Positions 35,477-44,546 are shown, counted from the stretch's first letter. The stretch: 64,000 nt of DNA from Arthrobacter sp. V1I7 (GCF_030817015.1 NZ_JAUSYS010000001.1:4092001-4156000); one strand, 5' to 3'. Made by a program: numbers and translations. The notes: a model not told the origin generated them from the letters alone.

Positions 35477-35528
35477 CTGTCAGGCGCTGTCAGGAGGGCC
35501 GTTCAGGTGGAGCGTTCCGAGAGGCGCC

Positions 35529-36770
35529 TCAATAGGGCGCCTGCACACGCCGGGCAAACGCGGGCGCATGTTCGGGCCGCGGGCCGAACGCGATGAACCG
35601 CGGCGCCAACCGTCCGACTGCCGGAACGCGCCGCGCCAGAAACAGCAGCACGGCCGGGGCGCCGGACCGCTTCCCGGTCATGATTGGCTCGAACAGCACG
35701 CGGTGCAGCAACCGCTGGACCGTCTGCACGACGACGGTGGGCGGGCGTCGCCGTCGTTCGACCCTGGCGAGGTCTTGTCGGCGCACCTGGCCCCGGAGGA
35801 GCACCGGCGCCGTGACGTCCGCGGCCGCGACGGCGTCCTGGATGGCGAGATTGATCCCCACCCCGCCTGCCGGGGACATTGCATGGGCGGCGTCGCCGAT
35901 GCAGAGCATCCCGTTGATGTGCCATTTGCGCAGCCGGTCCAGGCGCACGTCCAGCCAATGCAGATCCTCCAGCGATGCAATGGCGTCCACCCTGTCGGCG
36001 AGATCCGGACGGAGCGCCGCGACCCGGCGGCGGAATCCCTCGACGCCCTCGGCCCGGATCCGCGCGCCCGTGCCTTTGGGTGCGAGGTAGCCCATCTGGA
36101 AATAGTCGTCGCGGAACAGGGCCAGCAGCGCTTCGCCCCGTCCGAAGGCCGGCACGATTCCCGCCACTTCGCCCCGCTCGGAAGGATAGCGCGGCAGCCG
36201 GAACCACCAGGTGTCGAAGGGCACAGGATATTCCTTCGGCACCAGCCCGGCCTGGCGGCGCAGGATTGAATGGCGGCCATCCGCAGCGACCACCAGATCT
36301 GCCTGAATCTCGCCGTCGACGCCGTCAGCGGTCCGGTAACGGACTCCTGTGACGCGGCCGCCGTTGCGGACCAGCGCGGTGCTCTTGTGGCCCATCCTCA
36401 AGCTGAAGGACGGTTCCTGGGCAGCGGCTTCGGCAAGGAAGTTCAGGAAGTCCCATTGCGGCATCATCGCGACATAGTTGTACGGCGGACGCAGCGAATC
36501 GAAGTTGCCCATGGTCACGGGCGGCCCGCCGGGCACCGGGAAGGCGACGCTGTTCAACCTGCTCTGCGGGAGCCGGCGGAACTCATCGCCAAGGCCGAGT
36601 TCGTCGATCAGCCGGATGGTCGCCGCATGGACGGTGTCGCCGCGGAAGTCGCGGAAGAAGTCCCCGTGTTTTTCCAGCACCGTCACGGCCACACCGGCGC
36701 GCGCCAGCAGCAGGCCCAGCATCATGCCGGCCGGTCCGCCGCCGGCCACAACGCATCCGGTCTTCTCCAT
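35529..36770 (-). CDS. FAD-dependent aromatic-hydroxylase-type monooxygenase
   Basis: A 413-residue flavoprotein. The dinucleotide motif GGGPAGMMLGLLLARAGVAVTVLEK is at residues 9-32, the second FAD motif ADLVVAADGRHSILRR is central, and GMLCIGDAAHAMSPAGGVGINLA is the GD motif that binds FAD phosphate. The family includes p-hydroxybenzoate and polyketide hydroxylases, and the substrate here is unknown. ATG 36770 is set by the start of the Rossmann motif, with GTGAGG upstream. The C-terminal region is Arg- and Pro-rich. It is divergent from nadE, with tandem repeats in the gap. Confidence 0.88.
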   Translation of the reverse strand: MEKTGCVVAGGGPAGMMLGLLLARAGVAVTVLEKHGDFFRDFRGDTVHAATIRLIDELGLGDEFRRLPQSRLNSVAFPVPGGPPVTMGNFDSLRPPYNYVAMMPQWDFLNFLAEAAAQEPSFSLRMGHKSTALVRNGGRVTGVRYRTADGVDGEIQADLVVAADGRHSILRRQAGLVPKEYPVPFDTWWFRLPRYPSERGEVAGIVPAFGRGEALLALFRDDYFQMGYLAPKGTGARIRAEGVEGFRRRVAALRPDLADRVDAIASLEDLHWLDVRLDRLRKWHINGMLCIGDAAHAMSPAGGVGINLAIQDAVAAADVTAPVLLRGQVRRQDLARVERRRRPPTVVVQTVQRLLHRVLFEPIMTGKRSGAPAVLLFLARRVPAVGRLAPRFIAFGPRPEHAPAFARRVQAPY

Positions 36771-36866
36771 GGCCTCACGGTACGCCGCCGCGGCCCCGAG
36801 CGGGAGCAGTTTTCGCGGCGGATTCGCCCCGGCGCTGCGCAGAATGCCCGGCGCTACCGGTATTCC

Positions 36867-37030
36867 CGTAGCGTCTGGCACTCCCCGCAGCGCAGGACGC
36901 ATTCCATAGCGACTGGCACTCTCCGCAGCGCTAGACGCATTCCATAGCGACTGGCACTCCCCGCAGCGCAGGACGCATTCCGTAGCACAATCCGTTCCGC
37001 GCAGCGCGGCGCACTCTCCGCAGCGCTATT
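36867..37030. repeat. 38-bp tandem repeats between divergent genes
   Basis: Three adjacent units of 38 bases, 36867-36904, 36905-36942 and 36943-36980, each read (C)ATAGCGACTGGCACT, then CCGCAGCGC and GACGCATTC. They differ at a few positions. A degenerate fourth copy runs to about 37030, and sequence just before 36867 is also related. They fill most of the gap between the monooxygenase gene and nadE, so they may lie in the promoters of both. Confidence 0.85.
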
Positions 37031-37080
37031 CGGCCGGACACAGTTGAGCGTCATTGACACTGCTGGCTAGGCTTTGAGTC

Positions 37081-37935
37081 ATGCGTGAACTCCAGGCGAA
37101 GATAGTTGAAGAAATGGGCGTGCAGCCCCGGATCGACCCCGCCGAGGAGGTGCGCAAACGCGTCACGTTCCTGAAGGAGTATCTCAAGGCGACTCATACC
37201 AAGGGTTTCGTGCTGGGAATCTCGGGCGGCCTGGATTCCTCCCTGGCCGGGCGGCTGGCCCAGCTGGCGGTCAACGAGCTCGAAGCCGAAGGGGTGGAGG
37301 CGAACTTCGTGGCCGTCCGGCTTCCCTATGGCGTGCAGCATGACGAGCACGACGCGCAGGCCGCGCTGGACTTCATTGGCGCGGAAACGGAGTGGACCTT
37401 CAACATCGCGCCCGCCGTGGACGGCTTCGAGCAGGAATTCGAGAAGACCACGAGCGAGCAGGTGTCGGATTTCACCAAGGGCAACATGAAAGCCCGCTCC
37501 CGGATGATTGCGCAGTACGCGCTCGCCGGCCAACACAACTACCTGGTAATCGGCACGGACCACGGCGCCGAATCCGTGACCGGCTTCTTCACCAAGTATG
37601 GCGACGGCGGCGCCGACGTGCTGCCGCTGTTCGGGCTCAACAAGCGTCAGAACCGGGCGCTGCTCGCCGAGCTCGGGGCGCCGGCGCGGATCTGGGACAA
37701 GGTGCCCACCGCCGACCTCCTCGACGGAAAACCGGGCCGGACCGACGAGGACGAACTCGGCCTGAAGTATGACGAGATCGACGATTACCTTGAGGGCCGC
37801 GAGGTCCCGGACGAGGTGGCCGAACGCATTGAGCAGAAGTACCTGCGCACCCGCCACAAGCGCACCGTTCCGGTCACCATCGGCGACACCTGGTGGAAGC
37901 ACGAAGGCCCCGAGGAGCCCCGGGTAGGGCTTTGA
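37081..37935 (+). CDS. nadE: Ammonia-dependent NAD synthetase
   Basis: A 284-residue enzyme making NAD from deamido-NAD, ATP and ammonia. The PP-loop is [18 protein letters not shown] (residues 46-63). [15 protein letters not shown] and [24 protein letters not shown] are substrate segments, and [16 protein letters not shown] with [16 protein letters not shown] is the C-terminal part. There is no glutaminase domain, so free ammonia is used. ATG 37081 is the only plausible start. Six bases after its stop begins the disrupted DUF5655 gene. Confidence 0.96.
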   Translation: MRELQAKIVEEMGVQPRIDPAEEVRKRVTFLKEYLKATHTKGFVLGISGGLDSSLAGRLAQLAVNELEAEGVEANFVAVRLPYGVQHDEHDAQAALDFIGAETEWTFNIAPAVDGFEQEFEKTTSEQVSDFTKGNMKARSRMIAQYALAGQHNYLVIGTDHGAESVTGFFTKYGDGGADVLPLFGLNKRQNRALLAELGAPARIWDKVPTADLLDGKPGRTDEDELGLKYDEIDDYLEGREVPDEVAERIEQKYLRTRHKRTVPVTIGDTWWKHEGPEEPRVGL

Positions 37936-37941
37936 GTTGAG

Positions 37942-38437
37942 ATGAACCACGACGCTCCATCGCTCCGGGGGCACTTTGAGCCAGGGTTTCGCGCTATCCG
38001 GCCCTTCGGCCGGCGTGTCCGCGTCAATGTGCCCCGCGACGGCGCCGAGCCCGCCAAAATACCTCCGGAAAGCTGAGCTGGGCTGAACCACGACGTCGAG
38101 GCGTACCTCGCTGGGAAGCCCGCCCGCCGTCGCACTCTTCCGGGCCTTCCGGCGGTTGGTGCTGGCGGCCGGCGAATGCGAGGAACGCGTCCACCCGACC
38201 GAGGTGGCCTGGGCGGACAAACGCGTCTTCGCCTCGGCGTTCATCAAGTCCGGCCGGCTCGAGATCGCGATCGACCTGCTCCGGACCGTGGACCATCCCA
38301 CCTTGCGCCAGGCCTTCCCGACCACCCGGAAGGTCTACACACACCGCTTCACCATCACCACGGCAGAACAGTTGGACCAGCAGATCCGCGACTGGCTGGC
38401 GGAAGCCCACGACAGTGTGGGGCCGGGAACCCGCTGA
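37942..38437 (+). pseudogene. DUF5655 gene broken by a 141-bp insertion and a frameshift
   Basis: The intact C-terminal frame (38156-38437) ends with the DUF5655 pattern (RKVYTHRFTITTAEQLDQQI, DWLAEAHDS). The start lies at ATG 37942 (ATG AAC CAC GAC G), but after four codons there is foreign sequence, and the same 12 bases, TGAACCACGACG, recur at 38084-38095 followed by VEAYLAGKP. Removing 141 bases rejoins MNHDVEAYLAGKP. A further extra base near 38118-38130 shifts the frame; removing it gives KPAAVALFRAFRRLV. Both changes together restore a normal protein of about 117 residues. A truncated product from TTG 38156 is possible. Confidence 0.75.
37943..38095. mobile_element. Small insertion flanked by 12-bp direct repeats
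   Basis: The direct repeats TGAACCACGACG are at 37943-37954 and 38084-38095. The 129 bases between them hold nested inverted repeats. GGGGCAC and GTGCCCC form an outer pair, and CCGGCC and GGCCGG (37998-38013, CTTC loop) an inner hairpin. It encodes nothing obvious and lacks clear terminal inverted repeats at its outer ends. It could be a MITE-like element, a REP-type insertion, or a replication slippage event. Confidence 0.6.
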
Positions 38438-38453
38438 TCATCAGCGGGCCGGC

Positions 38454-39230
38454 CTACCCGTGGCCCTGCAGCAGGGTCGAAATCCGGTGGGCTTCGTCCA
38501 TCAGCAGCCGGCCCAGCTCCGCCTGCCGCTCCTGCCGGAAACGCGGCTCAATGCCGGTCAGGGACAAGGCCCAAGCGGGGCGTCCGCGCTGATCGAACAC
38601 CGCGGCGCCCATCCCCCAGCTTCCTTCCAGCACCAGCCCCGGGTTCACGGAGAAGCCCGCCTGCCGCGTGGCCTGCAGGTTCCGGCGGACCAGCGACTCG
38701 GTGTGGACCGCCGCGAAGCTGCCCGCATGCGTGGCCCAGCCGGCCAGCAGCTCCTCCTGTTCCTCCGGGGGCAGGAACGCCATGATGGCGGTGCCGGCCG
38801 AGGCCACTCCCAGCGGGAAGCGCACACCCTCGTGCAGCACGAAGGAACGCACCGGGAAGCTCCCCTCCTCCCGCAGCAGGCACACCGTTTCGGCGCCGCG
38901 GCGGATGGAGAAGAAGGCGCTTTCGCCCGTTTCCTCGGCCAGCCGCCGGAGGCTGGGCCGAGCAATATCCTCCAGCGGGAACCGCGCCGAGGCCACCGAA
39001 CCCATCAGCAGGATCTCGGGCCCCAGCACCCAGTTGCCGCTGTGCGGTTCCTGGTCCAACAGGCCCTCGGCCGCCAGCGAGCTGAGCAGCCGGTGCACCG
39101 TAGGTCGGGTGAGCCCGGATTCGCGGACCAGTTCCACTAACGGAGAGCCTTCCGGCCGGCGCCCGACAATGCGCAGCAGCGCCGCGACCCGGCTGACCAC
39201 CTGGGCGCCCTGTACTGGTGCGGAGTTCAT
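38454..39230 (-). CDS. IclR family transcriptional regulator
   Basis: A 258-residue regulator. The N-terminal winged helix runs VSRVAALLRIVGRRPEGSP, with the recognition part LTRPTVHRLLSSLAAEGLL. The C-terminal effector domain includes ESAFFSIRRGAETVCLLREE, RFPLGVASAGTAIMAFLP and a late AAVFDQRGRPAWALSLTG. IclR proteins usually control an adjacent catabolic operon in response to an aromatic or small acid. It is divergent from the CoA-transferase/thiolase operon, and GTGGAC/GTCCAC half-sites lie between them. The start is ATG 39230 after GAGGTG. Confidence 0.93.
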   Translation of the reverse strand: MNSAPVQGAQVVSRVAALLRIVGRRPEGSPLVELVRESGLTRPTVHRLLSSLAAEGLLDQEPHSGNWVLGPEILLMGSVASARFPLEDIARPSLRRLAEETGESAFFSIRRGAETVCLLREEGSFPVRSFVLHEGVRFPLGVASAGTAIMAFLPPEEQEELLAGWATHAGSFAAVHTESLVRRNLQATRQAGFSVNPGLVLEGSWGMGAAVFDQRGRPAWALSLTGIEPRFRQERQAELGRLLMDEAHRISTLLQGHG

Positions 39231-39264
39231 CTTTCACCTCTGGATTCCTCAAACTATCCATATT

Positions 39265-39391
39265 GTGGACACGACCCATCCTAGCGTCCACGTTGTAAAA
39301 ATGCACCAGGAATGGAAGAATGCGGGCGTTGACAGCGGTTCACGGCGCACCGTAGGCTCCTTCTTCAGACGAACAGTCCACAAAGTGGACT
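39265..39391. promoter_or_regulatory. IclR operator candidates (GTGGAC/GTCCAC)
   Basis: AGTCCACAAAGTGGACT at 39375-39391 is a perfect inverted repeat of 7-bp arms. Single half-sites GTGGAC at 39265-39270 and GTCCAC at 39286-39291 lie nearer the IclR gene. The positions suit autoregulation together with control of the CoA-transferase operon. This is inferred from symmetry and position. Confidence 0.6.
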
Positions 39392-39461
39392 TCTGCCTAG
39401 AGCTCAATGAGGAGATGCAATCTCAAAGCTACAATCCGGAGCGGCCGCCGCGCTCCACGAC

Positions 39462-40166
39462 GTGCTGCGGGACGGCATGACGCTCGCCGTCGGCGGCTTC
39501 GGCCTCAGCGGCATCCCCGCGGACCTGATCGAGGCCGTGCGCGACTCCGGCGTCAAGGACCTCACGGTCGTGTCCAACAACATGGGCGTGGACGGCAAGG
39601 GGCTGGGTGTCCTGATCGAGGCCGGCCAGGTCCGCAAGGTGATCGCCTCCTACGTGGGAGAAAACAAGCTCTTCGCCGAGCAGTACCTCGCCGGAAAGCT
39701 GGAAGTGGAGTTCACTCCGCAGGGCACGCTCGCCGAGCGCCTCCGCGCCGGCGGTGCGGGCATCCCCGCCTTCTACACCAAGACCGGAGTCGGCACGCTC
39801 GTCGCAGAAGGCAAGCCGCTGGCGGAGTTCGACGGCGAGACGTACGTCCAGGAGCGCGCCATCAAAGCCGATGTCGCCCTGGTCCACGCGCACACCGCGG
39901 ACACGGACGGCAACCTGATCTACCGCTATACCGCGCAGAACTTCAACCCGGTGGTGGCCACCGCGGGCGCCGTGACCGTCGCGGAAGCCGAGGTGATCGT
40001 CGAACCCGGCAAGCTCGACCCGAACCACATCGTCACCCCCGGCGTCTTTGTCCAGCGCCTGGTGCAGGCCGACGGCCGGGTCAAGGACATCGAACAGCGG
40101 ACGGTCCGGCCCCGGGCCGAGGCCGCCGAGGCCGCCCAGTCCGCACCGTCCGGCGTGCCGGCCTGA
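39462..40166 (+). CDS. 3-oxoacid CoA-transferase subunit A
   Basis: The alpha subunit of a succinyl-CoA:3-ketoacid or acetate-type CoA-transferase. [41 protein letters not shown] and [25 protein letters not shown] match the family. The coordinate given is the first canonical codon, GTG 39462, which has no ribosome site. The conserved N-terminus is longer: the frame from ATC 39420 reads [19 protein letters not shown], with GAGGAG at 39409-39414, and an in-frame TGA stands just before. Either a non-standard ATC start is used or the start codon is damaged. About 234 residues would follow the usual start. Confidence 0.85.
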   Translation: MLRDGMTLAVGGFGLSGIPADLIEAVRDSGVKDLTVVSNNMGVDGKGLGVLIEAGQVRKVIASYVGENKLFAEQYLAGKLEVEFTPQGTLAERLRAGGAGIPAFYTKTGVGTLVAEGKPLAEFDGETYVQERAIKADVALVHAHTADTDGNLIYRYTAQNFNPVVATAGAVTVAEAEVIVEPGKLDPNHIVTPGVFVQRLVQADGRVKDIEQRTVRPRAEAAEAAQSAPSGVPA

Positions 40167-40213
40167 ACTGCGCCGGCCTGAACCGCCGCCCCCAAAAACC
40201 TGAGGAGAACACC

Positions 40214-40918
40214 ATGGCCTGGACCCGGAATGAAATGGCTGCCATCGCGGCCGAAGAACTGAACGACGGCGACTACGTCAACCTTGGCATCGGCATCCCC
40301 ACGCTGGTCGCCAACAACCTGCGCGAGGGCGTCCGCGTCGTCCTGCAGAGCGAGAACGGCCTGCTCGGCATGGGCCCGTTCCCCTACGAAGGTGAAGAAG
40401 ACGCGGACCTGATCAACGCCGGCAAGCAGACCGTCACCGTCCTGCCCGGCGGCAGCATCTTCGACTCCGCGACGTCCTTCGGCATGATCCGCGGCGGCCA
40501 CGTCAAGGTCGCCATCCTCGGCGCCATGCAGGTCTCCGGGGCCGGTGACCTCGCCAACTGGACCATCCCCGGCAAAATGGTCAAAGGCATGGGCGGCGCC
40601 ATGGACCTCGTCGCCGGCACGCCGCGCGTCGTGGTCCTCACCGAGCACAACGCCAAGGACGGCACGGCCAAGATCGTTAAGGAATGCACCCTGCCGCTGA
40701 CCGGCCTGAGCTGCGTGGACCGCATCATCAGCGACCTGGCGGTGTTTGACCTGGACAGGCCCGAACATGAAACAGGCGGCGGCCGCCGGCTCACGCTCAC
40801 CCGCCTCGCCCCGGGCGCCACCGTGGAGGAGATCCGCGAGAAGACCGAGGCAGCGTTCGACGTCGCTCTCGAGGACGCCGCGGATGCAGCGCCCGAGCTC
40901 GAGGGAGCACCGGCATGA
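40214..40918 (+). CDS. 3-oxoacid CoA-transferase subunit B
   Basis: The 234-residue beta subunit that carries the catalytic Glu, in [16 protein letters not shown]. The opening [30 protein letters not shown] and the segments [15 protein letters not shown] and [21 protein letters not shown] are family-typical. With subunit A it moves CoA between succinate or acetate and a 3-keto acid. ATG 40214 follows TGAGGAG. It overlaps the thiolase start by four bases. The substrate could be acetoacetate or 3-oxoadipate, and the sequence does not decide which. Confidence 0.93.
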   Translation: MAWTRNEMAAIAAEELNDGDYVNLGIGIPTLVANNLREGVRVVLQSENGLLGMGPFPYEGEEDADLINAGKQTVTVLPGGSIFDSATSFGMIRGGHVKVAILGAMQVSGAGDLANWTIPGKMVKGMGGAMDLVAGTPRVVVLTEHNAKDGTAKIVKECTLPLTGLSCVDRIISDLAVFDLDRPEHETGGGRRLTLTRLAPGATVEEIREKTEAAFDVALEDAADAAPELEGAPA

Positions 40919-42126
40919 GCCTGCGCGAACAGTTCGGCAAGGACGTCCTGCTCACCGGTTGGGGCCACAGCCGCTTCGGGAAACTGACCGACGAGACCCT
41001 CGAATCCCTGATCGTCCAGGTCGCCACCGAGGCGATCGGAAACGCCGGCATCGAGCCCGGGCAGATTGACGAGATCTACCTCGGCCAGTTCAACTCCGGC
41101 ATGATGCCGCTGGCCTTCCCGTCCTCGCTCGCCCTGCAGGCGTCCGAGCAGTTGGCCAATGTTCCGTCCACCCGGGTCGAGAACGCCTGCGCCTCAGGAT
41201 CGGCTGCCTTCCAGCAGGGCACCAAGTCCCTGCTGGCCGGCACCGCCAAGACGGTGCTGGTGATCGGCGCGGAAAAGATGACCCAGGCAGGCGCCGACGT
41301 TGTGGGCGCCGCGCTGCTGGGGGCCGACTACGACATGGCGGGCAAGTCCTCCACCACGGGCTTTACCGGGCTGTTCGCGGAGGTCGCCAAGCACTACGAG
41401 AAGCGTTACGGCGACGGTTGGGGACAATTGGGCTACGGGAAGCTTGGTGACGCCCTGGGCACGATTGCGGCGAAGAACCACCGCAACGGCGTGGACAACC
41501 CCTATGCCCAGCTCCGCAAGGACCTCGGTGAGGAGTTCTGCCGGACCGTCTCGGACAAGAACCCCATGGTGGCGGATCCGCTCCGCCGCACCGACTGCTC
41601 CCCCGTCTCCGACGGCGCCGCCGCCGTCGTGCTGAGCCTCGCCCCGACCGGTGGGGCCGCCGCCCCGGTCCGGCTCGCCGGCTTCGGCCAGGCGAACGAT
41701 TTTTTCCCGGCAGAACGCCGGGACCCGACTGCCTTCGCCGCGACGCGCGCGTCGTGGCAGCGCGCGCTGGCGATGGCCGGCGTCGGGCTGGAGGACCTGG
41801 ACTTCGCGGAGGTGCACGACTGCTTCACCATTGCCGAACTGCTGATGTACGAGGCCATGGGACTGACCGAACCCGGTCAGGGCGCCCGCGCCCTGCAGGA
41901 AGGCTGGGTCTTCAAGGACGGCAAGCTCCCCGTCAACGTCTCCGGCGGGCTCAAGGCCAAGGGCCACCCGGTCGGCGCCACCGGAGTCTCCCAGCACGTC
42001 ATCGCCGCGATGCAGCTCACCGGCACTGCCGGTGACATGCAGCTGGGCACCGCCCGCCGCGCCGCCGTCCAGAACATGGGCGGCGTGGGTATCGCCAACT
42101 ACGTCAGCGTGCTGGAGGCGGTCTGA
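40915..42126 (+). CDS. Thiolase family acetyl-CoA acetyltransferase
   Basis: A 403-residue thiolase cleaving 3-ketoacyl-CoA to acetyl-CoA and a shorter acyl-CoA. The active-site Cys92 is in [12 protein letters not shown]. The general-base motifs are [14 protein letters not shown] and [14 protein letters not shown]. The pattern is nearer to SCP-x-type thiolases than to FadA or PcaF. The four-base overlap with the CoA-transferase gene couples them. Together they would convert a 3-keto acid to acetyl-CoA units under IclR control. Confidence 0.92.
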   Translation: MSLREQFGKDVLLTGWGHSRFGKLTDETLESLIVQVATEAIGNAGIEPGQIDEIYLGQFNSGMMPLAFPSSLALQASEQLANVPSTRVENACASGSAAFQQGTKSLLAGTAKTVLVIGAEKMTQAGADVVGAALLGADYDMAGKSSTTGFTGLFAEVAKHYEKRYGDGWGQLGYGKLGDALGTIAAKNHRNGVDNPYAQLRKDLGEEFCRTVSDKNPMVADPLRRTDCSPVSDGAAAVVLSLAPTGGAAAPVRLAGFGQANDFFPAERRDPTAFAATRASWQRALAMAGVGLEDLDFAEVHDCFTIAELLMYEAMGLTEPGQGARALQEGWVFKDGKLPVNVSGGLKAKGHPVGATGVSQHVIAAMQLTGTAGDMQLGTARRAAVQNMGGVGIANYVSVLEAV

Positions 42127-42153
42127 GGGGTAGGGAGACGCCGCGGCGCACAA

Positions 42154-42915
42154 TCACCCCGGCTGTTCCCGCTCCCGGATCAGCTTCGCGATGGCGCCGA
42201 AGCCCAGCCGCTCGGCGTTCTGCAGCGCGGTGCGCCCCTGGGGGTCCCGGATGTCCGGGTCGGCGCCGGCAGCGAGAAGTTGCCGGACCACTTCCTGCTG
42301 TCTGGGACCTCCGTTATTCAGGAGGATTGCCTCCTGCATCGCCGTCCAGCCGAGATTGTTGACGTGGTTCACCGGAACCCCGGCGGCGATGAGGATCCGG
42401 ACTGTGTCCACGTGTCCGTGCTCACTCGCCGGAATCAAGGCTGTGCCGCCGAAGCGGTTGGTGCTGGCCACATCGGCGCCGTTCGCGAGCGTCAGCAGCA
42501 GGATTTCGTTGAACCCCTCCGCCCCGGCATACAGGAACGCCGAATCCTGGATGGCATCCTTGGCGTTGACATTCGCTCCGGACCGGATCAGCTCTGCCGC
42601 GAGGGCCGCGTCGTTGGCTTTCGCGGCCGCCACCAGACGCTGATCAAGCTCCTGCTGGACCTGTGGCGGAAGCGGGGGCGGGGTTGCGGTCGACGGCGGC
42701 ACCGGCCTGGGGACCTGGACCTCGGACGGGGACGCCGGGGGAACGGCTGGCGCCGATGGACCGCCCGATGACACCTGCACAGCGGGCGGCGACGTAACCG
42801 GCACCGGGACGTCTTCGTCTGCGCTGCAGCCGGCGAGAACTGCGACCAGGACGGCCCACCCGACAGCCGAGTACCGCACCGACGGCCGAAGGCCCAGACC
42901 CTCGGGGGGATTCAT
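42154..42915 (-). CDS. Ankyrin-repeat lipoprotein
   Basis: A 253-residue lipoprotein. The signal ends at VLAGC (Cys30), followed by a Pro/Ser/Val-rich linker to about residue 85. Ankyrin repeats follow: LAAELIRSGANVNAKDAIQD, ILLLTLANGADVASTNRFGG, TVRILIAAGVPVNHVNNLGW, and VVRQLLAAGADPDIRDPQG. These mediate protein contacts, so it is probably a membrane-anchored extracytoplasmic adaptor. In other bacteria similar proteins accompany catalase or secreted enzymes, but no such partner is here. It is convergent with the thiolase gene. Confidence 0.88.
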   Translation of the reverse strand: MNPPEGLGLRPSVRYSAVGWAVLVAVLAGCSADEDVPVPVTSPPAVQVSSGGPSAPAVPPASPSEVQVPRPVPPSTATPPPLPPQVQQELDQRLVAAAKANDAALAAELIRSGANVNAKDAIQDSAFLYAGAEGFNEILLLTLANGADVASTNRFGGTALIPASEHGHVDTVRILIAAGVPVNHVNNLGWTAMQEAILLNNGGPRQQEVVRQLLAAGADPDIRDPQGRTALQNAERLGFGAIAKLIREREQPG

Positions 42916-42990
42916 ACTCCGAGCCTACGTGGCCCCAAATCCCCGGGCTAGACTCGGAGAGAATTCAGCCCCTCAACGCCAGGAGCCGTC

Positions 42991-44046
42991 ATGCGCGCCA
43001 CGATCATTTACGGCCCCGGTGACATCCGGGTCGAAGACCGGGAGTACCCTACGGTCCAGCTGCCCAGCGACGTCATCGTCAAGGTGACCGCGTCCTGCGT
43101 CTGCGGCTCGGACCTTTGGCCGTACCGCGGCGTCAAGCCCACCCGCCGGCCCTCAGCAATCGGGCACGAATTCATCGGCACCGTGGAATCCATCGGCGAC
43201 GCGATCACCAGCCTGGCGGTCGGCGACCTCGTGATCGCCCCGTTCGTCGTCAGTTGCGGCGCCTGCCCGCAGTGCCTTAACGGCGTCACCGTCGCATGCG
43301 ACCACCTGGCCGGCTGGGGCGGCAAGGACGATTCCGGCCTCGCCATCGATGGCGGACAGGGACAGGCGGTCCGCGTTCCGCTGGCCGACTCCACCCTGGT
43401 CAAAGTTCCCGGCGTTACGGAGCCGGACGACGCGCTCCGGAACAGCCTGCTGACCCTGTCCGATGTGATGGCCACCGGCCACCATGCGGCCCTCGCCGCG
43501 AAGGTCGGTCCCGGCCGGACCGTCGTGGTGGTGGGAGACGGCGCCGTCGGACTGTGCGGCGTGTTGGCGGCCAAGCGGCTCGGGGCGGAGCGGGTCATCG
43601 CTATGTCCCGGCACGCCGACCGCCAGGCTATTGCGCGGGAGTTCGGTGCCACCGATATCGTGGCCGAGCGTGGCGAAGACGGTGTCGCCAGGGTCCGCGA
43701 ACTCCTCGGCGGAGTGCTGGCCGACTCCGTACTGGAGTGCGTCGGAACCAAGGAGTCCATGGAGCAAGCCCTCCACAGCGTCCGTCCCGGCGGTGCACTC
43801 GGCTTCGTCGGCGTCCCGACGGGCGGCGCCGAAGCCCCCCTGCGCTACCTCTTCGACACCAACATCTCAATTGCCGGCGGGATGGCCCCGGCACGGACCT
43901 ACATTCCGGAGCTGCTGGCCGATGTACTCGACGGCACCATCAACCCGGGACGGGTTTTCGACGTCGTTCTGCCGCTGGAGGAGGCGCCCGAGGCGTACCG
44001 GGCCATGGACGAACGGCGCGCGATCAAGGTCCTGCTGACCCCCTAG
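42991..44046 (+). CDS. Zinc-dependent alcohol dehydrogenase
   Basis: A 351-residue medium-chain dehydrogenase. Catalytic zinc ligands are in SCVCGSDLWPYRG and IGHEFIG. Structural zinc Cys residues are in CGACPQCLNGVTVAC. The NAD(P) fold begins VVVVGDGAVGLCGVLAAKRLGA. The segment GWGGKDDSGLAIDGGQGQAV resembles glutathione-independent formaldehyde or threonine dehydrogenase-like members, so the substrate is uncertain. ATG 42991 follows CCAGGAG. It is divergent from the ankyrin lipoprotein and stands alone. Confidence 0.9.
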   Translation: MRATIIYGPGDIRVEDREYPTVQLPSDVIVKVTASCVCGSDLWPYRGVKPTRRPSAIGHEFIGTVESIGDAITSLAVGDLVIAPFVVSCGACPQCLNGVTVACDHLAGWGGKDDSGLAIDGGQGQAVRVPLADSTLVKVPGVTEPDDALRNSLLTLSDVMATGHHAALAAKVGPGRTVVVVGDGAVGLCGVLAAKRLGAERVIAMSRHADRQAIAREFGATDIVAERGEDGVARVRELLGGVLADSVLECVGTKESMEQALHSVRPGGALGFVGVPTGGAEAPLRYLFDTNISIAGGMAPARTYIPELLADVLDGTINPGRVFDVVLPLEEAPEAYRAMDERRAIKVLLTP

Positions 44047-44191
44047 CCGGGTTGCGGCCGACGGCGGCCACGGCGGCGGACGCCACACTCAGTGCCGACG
44101 CCTGCCATGGCACCGGACTGCCGCCACGGGTACACTCATAAGTGACCTTACTAATTTTTGGTTGGCGGATCGATAAGTGAAGGAGTTCCAA

Positions 44192-44374
44192 ATGAACTTG
44201 GGCAACATCATCAAGAATGCCGCTGGACGATACGCGGGCAGGACGAGGGGCACCACCGGGCGTACGCCGGGCGCCGGCCGCTACAATGCTCCCGCCGGAC
44301 GTGCGGCGGGCAGCACCGGCGGCGCCGCGGGCGGAATCACCCGCCGGATTCTGGAGATGCTGAAGCGGCGTTAG
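44192..44374 (+). CDS. Small basic Gly/Arg-rich protein
   Basis: A 60-residue protein, MNLGNIIKNAAGRYAGRTRG, then Thr/Gly/Arg/Ala-rich sequence, ending ITRRILEMLKRR. It has a strong positive charge, no membrane segment, and no domain I recognise. The ribosome site AGGAG at 44181-44185 fits ATG 44192. It could bind nucleic acid or membranes through its basic ends, which is speculation. A terminator hairpin follows it. Confidence 0.6.
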   Translation: MNLGNIIKNAAGRYAGRTRGTTGRTPGAGRYNAPAGRAAGSTGGAAGGITRRILEMLKRR

Positions 44375-44423
44375 CCCCTTCCGGTGGGCGCAGCACGCCG
44401 CGCCCGCCGGCAGAACGCACGGA

Positions 44424-44450
44424 GCAGGCCCCGGGCAATCCGGGGCCTGC
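44424..44450 (+). terminator. GC-rich terminator hairpin
   Basis: The 11-bp perfect stem GCAGGCCCCGG / CCGGGGCCTGC (44424-44434, 44440-44450) has a GCAAT loop, then TGGTTTG. It follows the small basic protein gene. The T-run is short. Confidence 0.75.
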
Positions 44451-44508
44451 TGGTTTGCCGGGTGGCAGTGGCTCGATCTATTGCACTGCCCGGGGCAGAG
44501 GTCTAGCC

Positions 44509-44520
44509 TGATGCGCATCA
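44509..44520. promoter_or_regulatory. Palindrome TGATGCGCATCA before the 44547 gene
   Basis: A perfect 12-base palindrome 26 bases before ATG 44547, immediately after a possible -10 (TAGCCT at 44504-44509). It could be a repressor site. No candidate regulator is adjacent. Confidence 0.4.
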
Positions 44521-44546
44521 GCATCCGCCGCCGTCAAGGAGCCGTC

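Noticed and set aside
35231..35596. Pentapeptide-repeat-like protein on the plus strand across the GGCGCC array
   Set aside because: The Ala/Gly/Phe pattern follows directly from the repeated GGCGCC spacers, there is no ribosome site, and it overlaps pyrE antisense. The repeat explains the pattern.
36867..37030. CRISPR-like array from the 38-bp repeats
   Set aside because: The units are contiguous with no unique spacers, and no cas gene is present.
39415..39480. 21-residue leader peptide overlapping the CoA-transferase start
   Set aside because: The ATG directly follows GAGGAG with no spacing, so initiation is unlikely. It is kept only as a remark in the start-codon finding.
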